Positions 35,906 through 49,233 are shown, counted from the first letter of the stretch. The stretch: DNA of 64,000 nucleotides from Fremontodendron californicum (GCA_030761205.1 JAULJL010000040.1:12470603-12534602), one strand, 5' to 3'. Made by a program: numbers and translations. The notes: generated from the letters alone by a model not told the origin.

Positions 35906-37560
35906 TACAAGAGGCTCAATTTGATTTGATTAAAAAAAGAAATCATAATAATAACAATTTAAATTTAATAAATTTAATTTTAAAATGATTCGAATTAAAA
36001 ATATTTAAATGGATTCAATTTGATTTGATTAAAAAAAAAATTAACAATTCAAACTTGACCGATTAAAATTCAAAATGATTAGAATTAAAAACGATTTAAA
36101 CTTAAAATAATTTGAATATAAAATGATTCAAATTCAAAATAATTTAAATTTAAATTTTTCAAAAAATTGATCATAAATGACATAAATAAATTAAATATAA
36201 TTTTATTTTTAAAAATATTAATGTAATTAAAATAGTAAATATAAAACATATCTGCAATGTATTAATAATATTTAATAACTTTAAATTATAATTCTATTTT
36301 TTAAAATATTAATGTAATTAAATAGTAAATATAAAACACATCTGCAATGTATTAATAAAATTTAATAACTTTAAATTATCTTTTTATTTTTATTTTTTAT
36401 ATTTTTTATAAATCTTTGAAGATTTTTTTTTTAAATTATAAGTATTCTGTAAAAAAAATTAAAAAATATATTTTTTATTATTATAATTAAATTCGATTTA
36501 TATAATTATTAGACATCATAAATAAATAAAAAATCTTAGACAATCATATATTATAAATAAAAAATTTATAATATCAAAAATCAAAATTACAAATATGCTA
36601 TAAGTTGATAAAAATGTAATTCTGAATAACTTAATTACAATCGATAAATCTAACTTATCTATACAATTCATTCAAGATCCAATTTGATTTAAAAGTCAAT
36701 GACTTAAACTTGAGAATAATTCGAAGTCGGATAATTCGAATGTTAAATCCGAATAACTTGAATTCAAAATAAAATAACCCGAAATAATCTGAATCATAAA
36801 TAAATCAAACTAAAAAATAACCTAACTTTCTTTTGATCTGAAATAATCTGACCTAAAATAACCTTATATAAAGGGCTGAAAGGAAAGTTAGAGAGAAAAG
36901 GTGAAAAGCCTTTGGGTATCCATGGAAGTTGGCTTAAACAGAGAAAGAAAGTCATCGGGGAGAGAAGATATATTTTTTAAAAGTTATTTTATCTTTATAA
37001 TTTTTTATTTTAACAATTTCTTCTTTCTTTATTTTCTTTTTATAAATTAGTTTTGTCCATTATACCATTGAACAATTATTGTCTTCTAGAAAGCATGATT
37101 TTCAAATTTACCTTACTTATTTTAGTGAGCATTGAATTTTTCTTCTGCTATTTTTATTACATATATTTTTTTCTTTTATTGCATTAGTCGTACATTAGCG
37201 AGAAAAAAGGTAAACTTTTTTTATAAAAAGGAAAGAGGTAAGTTCGGTCAAGAAAGGGTATTGAAAAATGTTGTAGTATTGTTTGGAAAATGTTTTCAAA
37301 CTTTTTTTATTTATTGAAAAGGTGTTTCATTTTTCTTTCATTTAAGCAAACTTGAATGTAGAGTTTGAATTTTATGCTTAGTTACATATTAAAAAAAAAA
37401 ATTGTAATCCATTCAATTTCAAGTATGAAATTTCTTTGGACAATGACCCAAAACAAAAGCATACTAAAGGAGATAATTTTTGGCATCACAAACTTATATC
37501 AACTAGATTATATTATTTAATGTTGTAAAAGTTAACTATGAATATAAAAGAGATGTTGAG
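35906..37560. other. AT-rich repetitive intergenic DNA
   Basis: 35930-36860 is dominated by degenerate AATTCGAAT/AAATTTAAAT repeats, including a tandem-like pair near 36210-36290 and 36290-36370 that shares CATCTGCAATGTATTAATAA. 36870-37560 has no recognised gene or element. Confidence 0.4.
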
Positions 37561-37818
37561 GTTCAAATGTCAGTGTGATATCTCGTGTCATTAAAAAGTA
37601 AGATGTAAAGGTAATATATATACATGAACGATCCAAAAATCTATTAGCTTAAATTTTTGGATTCAAGTGGTGTCCAATATGTATGTATGAGCACATTTGG
37701 TGTGCTCTCCATGAATTTAGGGTTTGGCTTATCTCTATAACAAGTAGTCTTAGAGCATAAAGTTTGACTTGGATGTCTTAGAGCATAAAGTTTGACTTGG
37801 ATGTGGTTAGGGGTGTAA

Positions 37819-38771
37819 ATGAGACGTATGTGCTCGTAAGCTACTCGAGTTTGGCCCAAAAAAACTCGAATTCGATTAAGTCATTATCGAGCCGAGCTCG
37901 AGCTATTGAGTGAGTTAAATTCGAGTATCTCAAAATTCGATTTGAGCAGCTCGCGAGCCTAATAGAGTTTTATTTTATTTTATTTTATTTTATAATATAT
38001 ATTTTTAATATTAATTTACTATTTTACCCTTAATATATATCCTTAAAACCCCAAAACCTAACTTTTTTCCCCTCACCATCCTTTCAGCCGCACCTCACAG
38101 TCTCGCCTTCTCTCCCTCACAAGTTCTTCTACTCCCTACCATCAACATCTTCTGGATCTTCTTCACTGTGCATCAAAGGGAGTCAGAGTTCCAAGGGAAT
38201 CAGGCTCGTAGCTTTCTATTGAATAGGCAGCACTTGCACTTCGCTCTTGAAAAGTCTCTATTTGCTGCTGGTGAGAAGTTTATCTTTATGTAAAAGTTTC
38301 GTGATTTTGTTTCTGTTATTTATGAATTTTTGCAGGTACACCTTTGTCTAATTCTATCATGTATTTTTTTGTGCCAATATCCTCTTCACTTTAGATATCT
38401 GTTATGGATCTTATAATTAGATCTCTCTCTATGTGTGTTTGTGAATTTTAAACAAGTTTTTATTTTTTTGAAAATTATAAGTGATTTAATATTTAATAAC
38501 ATCTCCTATCAACAAACAAAATATACACTTTAAAAATTTTCATTATTTAAATGCAAAAAATTTGTTTATGAAACGAGCACAAGCTCGAGTATGTAAATTG
38601 AGCAAACGAGCTTAATCAAGCCGAGCTCAAATAGTTTGATTTTATCTCGAGTCGAGTTCAAGCTTAGAAAATAGTATTCGATCGAGCTCGATCTGAGTTT
38701 CGAGCAACGAGTTTCGAGTCGAGCACGAGCTTCTCACTATTCGAGCTCGGCTCGGCTCGAGTACAGCCCTA
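37819..38771 (+). mobile_element. hAT-type element, GAGCTCGAGCTCG family, with exon-like core
   Basis: About 953 bp, from TAGGGGTGTAAATGAG to CTCGAGTACAGCCCTA, with the same termini and GAGCTCGAG-rich flanks as 18958-19408. The duplication GATGTGGT/AGTGTGGC is degraded. The middle (about 38050-38350) is less AT-rich and looks like a captured leader or exon with a possible GT donor, but no protein is recognised. Confidence 0.65.
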
Positions 38772-39333
38772 AGTGTGGCGAGTATACTGATGTGGTATTT
38801 CTGAAAAAAATGCAAGAAGACAAGACATTGAAACAATTTGCAGTTAAATATTGGACTTTAAATTATGAAGCACTTAGCAAAAAATTTGACTTGAGTGTGC
38901 TCTCCATGGATTCAGGGTTTGGCTTATCTCTCAAACAAGTGGTATCAGAGCAAAAAGTTTAACTTGGGTGTGACAAGTATATTGATATGATATTTTTGAA
39001 AAAAGTACAAGAAGGTAGGACATTGAAACAACCTGCGATTAATTGTTGGACTTTAAAATATGGAGCATTGAGACAATCTGCATGCATAAAAGATGTGAGA
39101 TTAGATGTTGGGGTCAATGATGAATTGGCAGCTAAGAATGAATGAAAAGGTTGACACAGTATGAACAACTGGGACGTAAGGAAACACATTATGATTTAGT
39201 GTTGGCCATGTGTAGAAAGAGAATAATACGGTTTGCTCGCATGAGGATCAGAACTTATAAGTGAACGGAAGAGATTTATTGAAGTTCACATATGAGTGAA
39301 ATATCTCATATTATTAAAAAATGAGATGTAGGG

Positions 39334-39881
39334 TAGAGGTGCTAATGGGCCGGGCCGGGTTCGGGTTGGACTTAGGTATGGTATCAACACCATATATACT
39401 TATCCAAGCCCGGCTCGACCCAAAATATGGGTCTCAAATTTTGCCCAAGCTCGTCCATATTTGTAAATGGATAGTCCAAACCCGTTTAAACCCGTCCATA
39501 TTATTTTTTTCTAAAAAAATTTAAACAAATATTTTTTATTATTTAATTTTTAGTAATTTTATCTTTTTATTTCTTTTATTAAGTTCTAAAACATAGATAA
39601 CTTAACATATTTTTAAATGTTTACACTAGATTATTATATATATTTATTTTTTATATGATATAAATTATATAATATATAAAATATAAAAATAATATATTAT
39701 ATAAATGAAAAACGGGTCAGACTCGAGCCTTGATTGTTAAAGCCAAAGCCCGACTCATTTTCTAAATAGGTCTCATTTTTTGCCCAAACTCATATTTTGG
39801 GCCTAATATTTTTGTCTAAACCCTCCAAAATATAGGTGGGCCTTCGGATTTGGACGGATAGCCGACTCTTAAGCAAGTCTA
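39334..39881 (+). mobile_element. hAT-type non-autonomous element, GGGCCGGG family, copy 2
   Basis: 548 bp, TAGAGGTGCTAATGGGCC to GCAAGTCTA. It is flanked by ATGTAGGG (39326-39333) and ATGTAAAG (39882-39889), an 8-bp duplication with two changes. It shares both GC-rich ends and the AT-rich core with 10239-10796. It interrupts the right LTR-like segment of the small retroelement. Confidence 0.72.
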
Positions 39882-40010
39882 ATGTAAAGGTGACATATAT
39901 ATGAAAGATTCAATAACCCATTAGCTTATGTTTTTGAATTTAAATGGTGTCTAACATGTATGTATAGGCCTCCTTTAATGTGTTATAAGTGGACTCAAGA
40001 TTTGGCTTAT

Positions 40011-40375
40011 CTTCTTATGAGTCTAGGCCTTAACCCAAAACACTAGCCTATTAAGTGAGGTTATCATCCATTCATAATTTTATTTAAGTTCAAAATCAAT
40101 TTAGTACACATTCGATGTGGGACTCAACACATACATGTGTCATATACTAGCTCTCCCAGTCAATCCCTAATGTCTCGTTAGGAGATCCATACTAGCTTGT
40201 GGGGTTCGAAACTATAGTAATGCCCTCGAACCCACACGATAATACTCTCATAGTGGCATTGATACTAGTTTATTGTCATTTAGACTTGGTCAAAATTACA
40301 GTTGCAGCAGGATACAATCAAATGAATCAACTTAAAAATTAGATCGATCAAAACCAAAGAAACAAACAGCTAAAA

Positions 40376-40416
<41 letters not shown>

Positions 40417-40977
40417 GTAATGAGCAAGCGCCAACAATATTCGTGATTCAAGAACTAATTCTTTATGTCCACACAGAATGCAAAGAAGAAATTCACTATA
40501 AAAAATCGAAATTACAATGATAGTTTTCCTCAAAGTCCACTTACAACAAATCTTTTCTCTAGTCACTCATGATTTATATGTGTTTTCCACCTTGAAGGTG
40601 GCTAAACATACAAACCTCAAAAAAGAACATTTTATACTTGCTTGAAGAAACCCTAAATTTAGTATTAAGCCTAAAAATAAAAGACATTAAATAACTTAAG
40701 AATCAAGATATAGAACCCATAAAAGAATTAAAAATGAGCTAATATATATATATATATATATAATAAAGGTCTCGATCAGTTAATTAAATAATAAATATAT
40801 ACTTAGAGTTTTGACATGCGCCAGACTCTTAACCTTTCTCGAATAAAAAGAAAACCATGTAAGACCAAGAGTGAAGGAGCTAACATATTGGTCATCGTGA
40901 CAAATTGATCATGTTATTTAATTGGTCATCATATTTTTACAACAAAAAATTTTAATAATATCATTTTTGTAAAACCT
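40011..40977. other. Intergenic DNA with AT microsatellites and LTR-like scraps
   Basis: (AT)n runs at 40379-40411 and about 40741-40762. The phrase CGATGTGGGACTCAACACAT near 40114 resembles plant retroelement LTR sequence, but no boundaries are visible. No gene is seen. Confidence 0.4.
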
Positions 40978-43609
40978 AAAGGTCCGTTTGTTTTACTGAA
41001 AATAATTTACGAAAAATAATTTTTGCATTTTTTGGTGTTTGGTTGGCGAAAAATTGATTGGTCAACGAAAAATGACTTACTGGTCAATGAAAAATAAGGC
41101 ATTTTTTCTGAAAATTGTTTTCCCTTTTGAAAAAGGGAAGACAATGTTCAGAAAAAAAAAACTGCCATGAGTAGGGCTACTCGAGTCGAAATTTGGACAT
41201 CATATTTTAGATCGAAACTTAACTTGACTCTAGTCAAATATAATTATATTAATAAAAATTTTATTTTTTAATTATAAAAAATTAAAATATTAATATAAAC
41301 ATATTTTAATTTTGTAATTTTCAATATTTTATTTAAATATTATTAAACCTACATATTTATATTTTAATTATATAATATAATATTTATATTTTAATAATAA
41401 ATAATAAATTATTAATATAATGACTATCATTTATTATTTTAATAAAAATATTATTTCATATAACAATATCATTATTTTAATAATAAATTGTAACACTATA
41501 AATATTTTAAAATTTAAACAATATTTTAATATTTTATTAAAAAATGTTTATATATTACTATTTTAATAATAAATATATAAATTATACTTTATAAATATTT
41601 AATAATAAATGTTTTTTAGTATAAAAATACTATTATTTTAATAGTATAAATATTAATAGAAATAATATTTTAATAATTATTAGAACACTTTAAATATTTT
41701 AAAATATTAATATAATTAATGTTTTAATAATAAAAAAATATTAATAAAAATAATAATAATATTTTTAATATTTTAATAATAAATATTTTAATATTTATGC
41801 CATATTACTATTTGAAAAAAGTAGAAGTAATATTTTAATAATAATTATATTAATATAAATAATATTGTAATATTTATATTAATATTACTATTTGAAAAAT
41901 AAGAAATAATATTTCATAATAATTATATTAATATAAATAAAATTTAATAATTATTATATTAATCACAATAATATTTTAATAATAATTATATTAATAGAAA
42001 TAATATTTTAATAATAATTATAATACTTTAAATATTAATATAATTAATGTTACTATTTTTGTTAGCTATTAGTGGTGATTAAATCAAGAGGGGGTGAATT
42101 GATTACTTAAAAATTAATTAAGGAATTAAAGCACAAATAATAATAATGAGAAATTTAAACAATATACTAAATTGGCAAGTAAATAAATAAATAAAGCAAG
42201 TAAATGAGTAGGGAAAGAAGATTAAACACAAGTAGTTTATAGAGGCTCGACCTCATGCCTACGTCCTCTCCCTTAGCCTCATTTGCGAAGGAGTTTCCAT
42301 TCACTAACTTGAATTGCTACCTTTTCTAGGAAAAGGTATAACCTTTACAATCTATATCTTTTGCTTAGGCTTAGATAGCAACCTCTACCCCTCTATCTTT
42401 TTAAGGTTTAGATAGAACATCTCTACCTTTTAAAAGCCTAAATAGTAACCTCCCCCTTTTACAAAGGTATTTGTGTGAAAAAAAATGAATCTCTAGCAGT
42501 CTAGGTGTTTACAAGGTTAAGCTCAACAAACAGAGACTATACAATGGTACTTTTACAAAGGAATACAAAAAAGATTCAAAGGATTTAGCTTAGAACAAAG
42601 AAAAACTTCTTGAAAGCTTGAGAGAGATGAAATATATGGCTTTGATCTTTCTCTCTTAGTGTCTCTTGCTCTTGGAAGTATTAAAGAGTCCCTTTAATAC
42701 CTTGGATATGATTTATGACCGTTTGGAGTTGATTGGGACGCAAAAGAGCCGTTGGAGCTTCAAAAAATCGTACTTGAAAAACTGCCCTGTAGACATGGGA
42801 TCGATCATTTACATGAGAGGATCGACCCTCTACTTGTTCCAACTCAAAATATGACCGTTGGAGGCCATGGGATCGATCCTCACCTTGGGGGGGATCGATC
42901 CCCTACTGTCCTGCAAAGCTCGAAAGGCTACTGTCTCTCATGGGATCGATCCGGGAGAAATTTTTCACCATGGGATCGATCCCTTACTATAGGATATCGA
43001 TCCCATCTTCATTAAAAGTTTTCTTTGCTTTTGAAGAGAGGTCAATTTATCTCAAAAATATTTTAAACATATACATATATTTAAGAACATGTATTTTTGA
43101 GAAAATTAAAGAGTTTAAAGTATTTTAACATTTTCCAAAATATTTTCAAAATGATTCAACGAAAAATGCTAAATTGAAAATAATTAATATCAAACTAATT
43201 AAGCTTAAGAGTTTGTCATTTCAAAATTAAGATCAATTCAAAGCTAATATAGCTAACAATTTTAATAATAATTATAATATTTTAAATATTAATATAATTA
43301 ATGTTTTAATAATAAATAGTATTATTTTAAGTATTTAAAATTAATATAATATTTTAGTATTAAATATTATTATTAAAATTTTAATATTTTAATAATAAAT
43401 CATTTTAAATATTTTAATAATTATTATTTAATATTTATGTCAATATTGATATTTGAAAAAAGTAGATTTAAAAAAAAAAAACCAAACAGCAGAAAACATT
43501 TTTCAGTAAGTCATCCAAACATCATAAAATCTTTATTTTTTCGAAAAATCTTCACATTTTTCAAAAAATATTTTCTAGAAATCAATTTCTGCGAAACAAA
43601 CGGACCCTA
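40978..43609. mobile_element. TIR element with GGTCCGTTTGTTT ends, hosting a solo LTR
   Basis: Left GGTCCGTTTGTTT (40981-40993) is perfectly inverted at 43594-43606. The subterminal CGAAAAAT/ATTTTTCG-rich sequence is also mirrored, as in common plant hAT-like elements. The interior is an extreme AT-rich array of ATTTTAATAATA units. A 1199-bp solo LTR is nested at 42060-43258. A target duplication is not clear. No transposase is seen. Confidence 0.6.
42060..43258. mobile_element. Solo LTR, 1.2 kb, with GATCGATC repeats
   Basis: Begins TGTTAGC and ends GCTAACA, with a perfect 5-bp duplication ATTTT (42055-42059 and 43259-43263). No internal domain. At 42795-43010 the tetramer-palindrome phrase GGGATCGATC recurs at least four times with close variants. 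The frame at 42752-43015 spans this block and is not credible as a protein. Confidence 0.75.
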
Positions 43610-44834
43610 AGTTTGATCTCGATCAACAGCAAAATTTTACCTTTTTCCACTCCTCTTGTTGGGAAAAAAAAATTTAAGGTTAAAGTTTCCAATATACTAG
43701 GGGTTAATATTGAATATTATCATTATACTTTAATTTTATTAAATTTTACTATTATATTTTCAATTCTATTGATTTTTTTTTTTTATGAAAAATAACGGAA
43801 TTAGATATTTTAGGAAACATTTTGTAGTGTAAGTCACAAATTTCCGTTTAATTCTATTATTATTTTTTTTATCTAAATTCAAAAATTAACAAAATTGGAA
43901 GTATAACGATAAAAATCAATGAAATTGAAATATAATGACAAAAATTCGACATTAACTTATAATATAGTAACAAACTTGATCTTAATCTTAAAAAAAGTTT
44001 GTAATTAAACCACCGCGCAACCTTGAGCTTGACATTTTGAGAGTTAAGTTTTGATTTGTTTATAGAATAAACTTTGATTATATCATTACTTAAAAATAGT
44101 AAAAATTACTATTATATTAATATTTTAATATTAAACTTAAAATAAAAGCATCCCATCTATTTAATAAAATAGTTATTATAAGAAAAAAAATCAATATATG
44201 GTAAATAGAGTTTTTAAACTCTATCATATGGGTTGAAATGTTGCTACATATTTCATTAGATATATATTTAAAAATCAAGAAACCAATATAAAATATAATG
44301 ATACATGTGATAATATTATAATTTTATTTGTAAAATTTAAAAATTTCAAAGATGTGTATAAAATAATAATTTTAAATTGAATGAAAATGGGCTTGGGCTT
44401 AAAATCCTAACAAAGCCCGGCCATTTACTAAAAAAAAGAAAATGAATTATATATTTTTTATAAAAAAAAAAGCCTTATCTTTATTTCAAAATGAAGTACT
44501 AAGGCCTTATTTAACATTATTTTTGACACAATTTTGAAGATCAAAATCTATTTTTCATCGCAAACGCAATACTAAACAGATAAAAAAATTTAATTTTTAC
44601 TGTTGAAATCATAGTTTGAAAAGTCAAACAAAAAAACCAAAAAAATATAGCTTATCTTTATACTTTTATTATTTTAAACATATAATTTTTTGACATTTTA
44701 ATTTTTCACAACACTTTTTCACAACAATACTAAACACTTAAAAAATTTTAAATCATATTTTTTATCACATTTTTTAAACACATTTTTTTTCAAACCAAAT
44801 TTTTTTCAACTAAAACTTTTTTTTTTCAACAATA
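43610..44834. other. AT-rich intergenic DNA with inverted-repeat patches
   Basis: An inverted pair at about 43700-43980 (TATTGAATATTATCATTATA versus its near complement ending TCGACATTAACTTATAA) looks like a decayed MITE. A hairpin AGAGTTTTTAAACTCT lies at 44209-44222. No gene is seen. Confidence 0.4.
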
Positions 44835-45034
44835 ATGATAAATTTAAATGAGTTTGTATTTGATGCACTGATAGTGTATAACTTCATACACTGTCAGTGA
44901 ATAAGATGATGCCACCTCATTAAAAGGTTTAAAAAATAAATACAAATTATTTTATTTTTAATGAGTTGTTATCATCTGGTTCACTGACAGTGTATGAAGT
45001 TACACACTCTCAATACATCAAAATTAAATCCAAT
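44835..45034. mobile_element. MITE just upstream of RPL29
   Basis: About 200 bp with imperfect inverted ends of some 55 bp. CACTGATAGTGTATAACTTC on the left is mirrored by GAAGTTACACACTCTCAATA on the right, with CACTGTCAGTGAA / TTCACTGACAGTG inside. It ends about 70 bp before the RPL29 start codon, inside the expected core promoter or leader. Exact ends are not fixed. Confidence 0.55.
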
Positions 45035-45105
45035 TTAAATTAGGTCTAAAACTTGAGAAGAAGGAAAAAAGCCACGAATATAAAGCTGAAGCCAAAGAAG
45101 CGAAG

Positions 45106-45441
45106 ATGTTAAGATTCTCAATTGCTTCCCCAACAATCATTACTTTTCCTCCAAAACCCAAATCTTCAATTCCGAAAACTTCCTTCACTGGCGTTAGAAT
45201 CCAGCACTTATGTCCCCAATGGTTGCCTTCTCAGACGACCTCGTTTCGAAAATCATCAGCGTCGTCGTCGGTGGTAATGATGGCAAAGAGAGAGGAAGAA
45301 ATGAAGGAAATAAGATCCAAAATGAACGAGGAAATCAACGATGAAGTGGTTGAGTTAAAAGGAGAGCTTTTCATGCTTCGTCTTCAGAAATCGGTTCGTA
45401 ACGAGTTCAAGTCTAGCGAGTTTCGGCGTATGCGCAAAAGG
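45106..45441 (+). CDS. RPL29: 50S ribosomal protein L29, chloroplastic (first exon only)
   Basis: This 112-codon exon opens with a transit-peptide-like segment rich in Ser, Thr and Pro (about residues 1-56). The L29 domain follows: a Lys/Glu-rich helix beginning REEEMKEIRSKMNEEI, then ELKGELFMLRLQKSVRNEF and FRRMRKR. It ends at a GT donor (45442) exactly where the plastid L29 family continues with a conserved helix. That second exon is not found in either strand up to 64000. The protein belongs to the plastid large ribosomal subunit. Either the intron exceeds 18.5 kb or the gene is broken; no stop or frameshift is present in the exon itself. Confidence 0.85.
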
Positions 45442-45466
45442 GTATTCTTTTCCCCCCACATTTGGT

Positions 45467-45522
<56 letters not shown>

Positions 45523-46266
45523 TAACAGTTGAATTGGATTTCAAATGGGATTTCAGAATCTGGGTTTTACTTTAGTTTTATTTTTAGATATGGAGAAGCA
45601 AATGAAGGGATATTTCAATTCACATAGAGGTAGAAGCAAATGGGATTTCAGAGAACTTTGCTGAGAGCAGAAATGTCAAAATTTTTTGTTTTTGAATATC
45701 ACAAAAATGTCAATGTAAATTGTGATTAAAGTTGCCAAAAATCTAAACTTTGATTGGACGATGCAAGGGAGAATGATAGCTATACTTTGTTAATCGATAA
45801 CCAACAACTGTAATATAATCACTAAAGGTAAAATTTTTATGGAGTGGTGTTGTCAATGCATGCATTTGCCTTCAAATTGTGAACCAAAGAAGCTTAACAG
45901 AAAGATGGGATATGGTGAAGTTTATGTGTTATTAATAGCATAACCATGGTCAAGTTATCTTTTCTGGATATGCGTATATGTGTGTGTGTGTATTCATTCG
46001 TCACCCTTTTTGTTATTACATTTGGTTGGTTATAAAGCTTTTCATGTTTCATTAAGTAGGTTGAGAAGTCAACTGGTTCTGTTTTCTTTTTCCTCTCAAA
46101 TTTGTGTGGCTTTCTTTTGCTTAAGTTGCATACGAAACCAATGTTGTTATGGCTAAATGGCACTGGTCCTCTTATGAAATTAAGAAGGGAGGTTAGGATG
46201 TAGGGCTTGGGAGGAGAAGGGGTGTTAAAACCTTTTATCTGAATGGAGGAAATGTTCTATTATTCA
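45442..46266 (+). other. Proximal part of RPL29 intron
   Basis: Begins GTATTC, followed by a 49-bp (AT)n run at 45472-45520. The remainder is intron-like with no exon recognised. Confidence 0.55.
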
Positions 46267-46294
46267 TGTGAAACCTCTGTTACATGGACTCGGC

Positions 46295-47720
46295 ATCTTT
46301 GGGCACCATACCCGTGTCGATACGATAAGGATTCGGGTGCGGAATCCACGTCTGACACGGCAGATGCAATTTAGGTTCAGCAGTGAAGAAAGTTCGACAA
46401 TTCAAACCAAATCAACCAAATCAAGAAAGTGAATAGATCGGCAAGGAAGAAAGCGAGACAATTCAAACCAAATCAAGAAAGTGAATAGCAGAGACAACAT
46501 GGGTAATTGTTGGGTTATGTGTGAACACCAAATTTACAAAAGCTGGTTCACAAACTAAAAAAAGAAAATAAGATTTAAGAGGAATTGATGTAGCATTCTG
46601 GGTTTCAGTTTTGGGAAGAATCGGAAGATATGGAGAGATGAACAAGAAAAGAAGGAAAAAAAGGGGAAAAAATGAAATTTTTATAGAGATAAGAAGGAAG
46701 ACAAACAATTTGAAATCATTATCACAGTTTTTGTTTTATACAGACTGCCCAGCATCTTGACTTTCTCAAAATGATGCTCTTTGATAAAAAAAAGAAGAAG
46801 GAAACATGGTGTTCTTTGATAAAAAAAGAAAGAAAAAGAGAAGGAAAGCTCAAAGGGACTACAAGAAGAACGAGACTCTGAGAAGAGTTTTCTTAAGGAT
46901 TTGAAGGACACCAAAATTGATTGGTCAATTGAGATTTTTTAATCAGATGAAGAACCTTTGGATGGGCGAAAGAGTAGAGCTAGAGAGATGTGCTGGTGCT
47001 GGAAATGGGAGAGAATTAAACAAGACAACTGAAGAAAAACAAGCGGCCTACAAATTACAGAAGAAAATTCTAGATATAAGTCACGTGAGACTTTGTAAAT
47101 TACAAACTCTTTTAATTAGTTTTCTATAATATAATTTTATAATTTTTTAAAAAAAATTATTTTGGATTTATGTTAATAAAAGCAAAGAAAAAAAAATCCA
47201 TTTAAAATATTAGAACCATTTGAATGTAACCCCAAATTTAGTTTTATTAAATAACATGAAATTTCGATTGATGAAAGCATTTTTATAATGTGTTAAAAGA
47301 AAATCAATTAAAATAAAAGTTCAATTGCCTTTTATATGTATTAAAAAAATCAAATTAATATATAAGCTCACTTAATTTTATTAAATTGCATGAGATAAAT
47401 TTTTTAAAAAATAAGTATATTTTAAGGCATTGGATTAAAAATATATATCCAAAGATTAAGATATTAGAATATACGAGATTTAGATTTGGATATTTATCTC
47501 AATGTAAATTTATCACTTTTATCGAAATTCTCTTCACATAATTCATTTATATTAAATTATCATATATGTAAATTTTATTTTTTTTGCTTGTAATGAAGTT
47601 ATTATTTTCCTTATATGTTAATTCTAAGGAAAATGATAGAACAGAAAACAATAATTATGTTGAACCCATATAATTTCTAATAAATGATAACATAATATAA
47701 TATTCAACACAAAATCAAAT
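46295..47720. other. Left arm of the large hAT, no gene seen
   Basis: Contains GTGTCGATACG and CGTCTGACACGG subterminal motifs in the first 100 bp, then sequence with no credible ORF. It may be the transposase leader or promoter, now separated from the coding part by the nested retrotransposon. Confidence 0.45.
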
Positions 47721-47725
47721 TTTAT

Positions 47726-49233
47726 TGATGGAGACTCAATTAAGAGTTGTAAACCCAAGTGCAGGTTATGTTCAAGTAATAAATTCTCGGGTGTCCGAGG
47801 TCGAACCACAGGGAAGCGTATTAGTAAGTATAAGTTTATAAATATATAAGAAAAAGAAAATAAACAATATATTAGGGAATCAACAACAAAATAAGATAAA
47901 CAAGATATTAGAGAACAAAATAAACAAAATATAAAAGAAATTAAACAAGATAGAAAAAAACAATAAGAAAAGATGTTGAGGTTAGAGAATCCACTCTTGG
48001 TGTTATGCTAAGATTAATCTTGTTTTATTACACAATTGAAATCCACACATAAGGGAGGTTCCAATCGGAAGGTTTAGCAATTCAGTCCAAATTGTCCAAC
48101 GTCCATAGCATATGATATTATGTTCATTTGGTGTCCTCAAAACTCATAAAAAGAGTCCAAGCATTCCTTATGCCAAGGTATATTCTACAACAAATCAAGG
48201 TTATGAAACCAAGCATTTACTGTGCCATTTTCATTGTCAATAATGAATCAAGATCTCTACTTTGCAAGTATGATTTTAAACCAAAAGAAAATATTATCTA
48301 TACTAGTGTTTATAAATGATGATTCATTTTAGCTCATGTTTAAGAGACTAACCTTAGCATTTACCAAGAGCTTCACCTCATCACCTCAACAATATGATTA
48401 GCAACACATACTAGATATGAATAAAATGAAAAAAAATGTAAGAAGCATAAGTAAATAAAGAAAAAGAAAACTAGAGAAAGGAAAAAAGAAGAAAACTTAG
48501 AGAATTTTATTACAATGGCTAATATCCTACCAATCTATAATCTATCCTAATACTCATCCAAGGCCCTCTATTTATACACATTTTGGAGAGCTAAATGATA
48601 AGAGACAAGCTTTATAAATTTCAAAGGTAGGTATAATAGGTGGGTGCATTTTTCTAACAATTTTCGTCATGTTGTATGACAATTCTGATCAGCCAGCTTG
48701 ATGGTCGATTTTGTCAATGTTGGAGGCTCGATCTGATAAAATGGTCTTCTAGAAAAATATACCCCTATCAGTTACGGATCCATAGCCGTTGGAATCAGAT
48801 CATTTGCTCATGTGGATCGGACGATATGGTCAAAATACCAAAACGGTGCAGAACAGACGTCATTGCACATCAGCCAACTTGATGGTTGATTTCGGTAGGG
48901 AAAACGACTCCGTTTCAAGAAGTGTAAAACATGAAAAAGATATATATGCCTCTTAACTTTTCACGGTTACAATTTCAGCCTTATTGCTTCAGTGAAACTC
49001 CAGATATAGCTGATATGGCAAAAGGTGTCGGAATTGGAACTGAATTGGATTTGCCCTTAATTCTTGATTTAACCTAGTAATCTGAAATCACTCAAAGAAA
49101 CTCATGAAAAACACCAAATTACATAAAAATATAAAAGATCATAAACACAAGTAGACTAAGCAATAAGAACTCGTATTTGACACAAAACAATAATAAAACA
49201 TAACTAAAAACTATATAATTATACGAGTTATCA
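47726..49233 (-). repeat. 3' LTR of the Athila-like element
   Basis: 1508 bp, TGATGGAGAC to ACGAGTTATCA on +. Nearly identical to 55553-57061. The 68-codon frame inside is present in both LTRs and is not credible. Confidence 0.9.

Larger units (their letters stand above)
37570..40010 (+). mobile_element. Degenerate small LTR retroelement (TRIM-like) with internal duplication
   Basis: Two similar segments act as LTR remnants. Both share GATATCTC.T.TTATTAAAAA, then a run through GGTGTC.A.ATGTATGTAT; one lies at about 37571-37735, the other at about 39295-39333 plus 39882-40010, split by a hAT element. Between them, TGGTATCAGAGC at 38940-38951 matches a primer-binding site for initiator Met-tRNA. 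A roughly 220-bp internal block (AAGTTTGACTTGG..GACATTGAAACAA) is repeated around 37790/38775 and 38958. No coding domain remains. Confidence 0.5.

Noticed and set aside
48676..48882. 68-codon ORF repeated at 56504-56710
   Set aside because: Present twice only because it lies in the two LTRs; no protein features.
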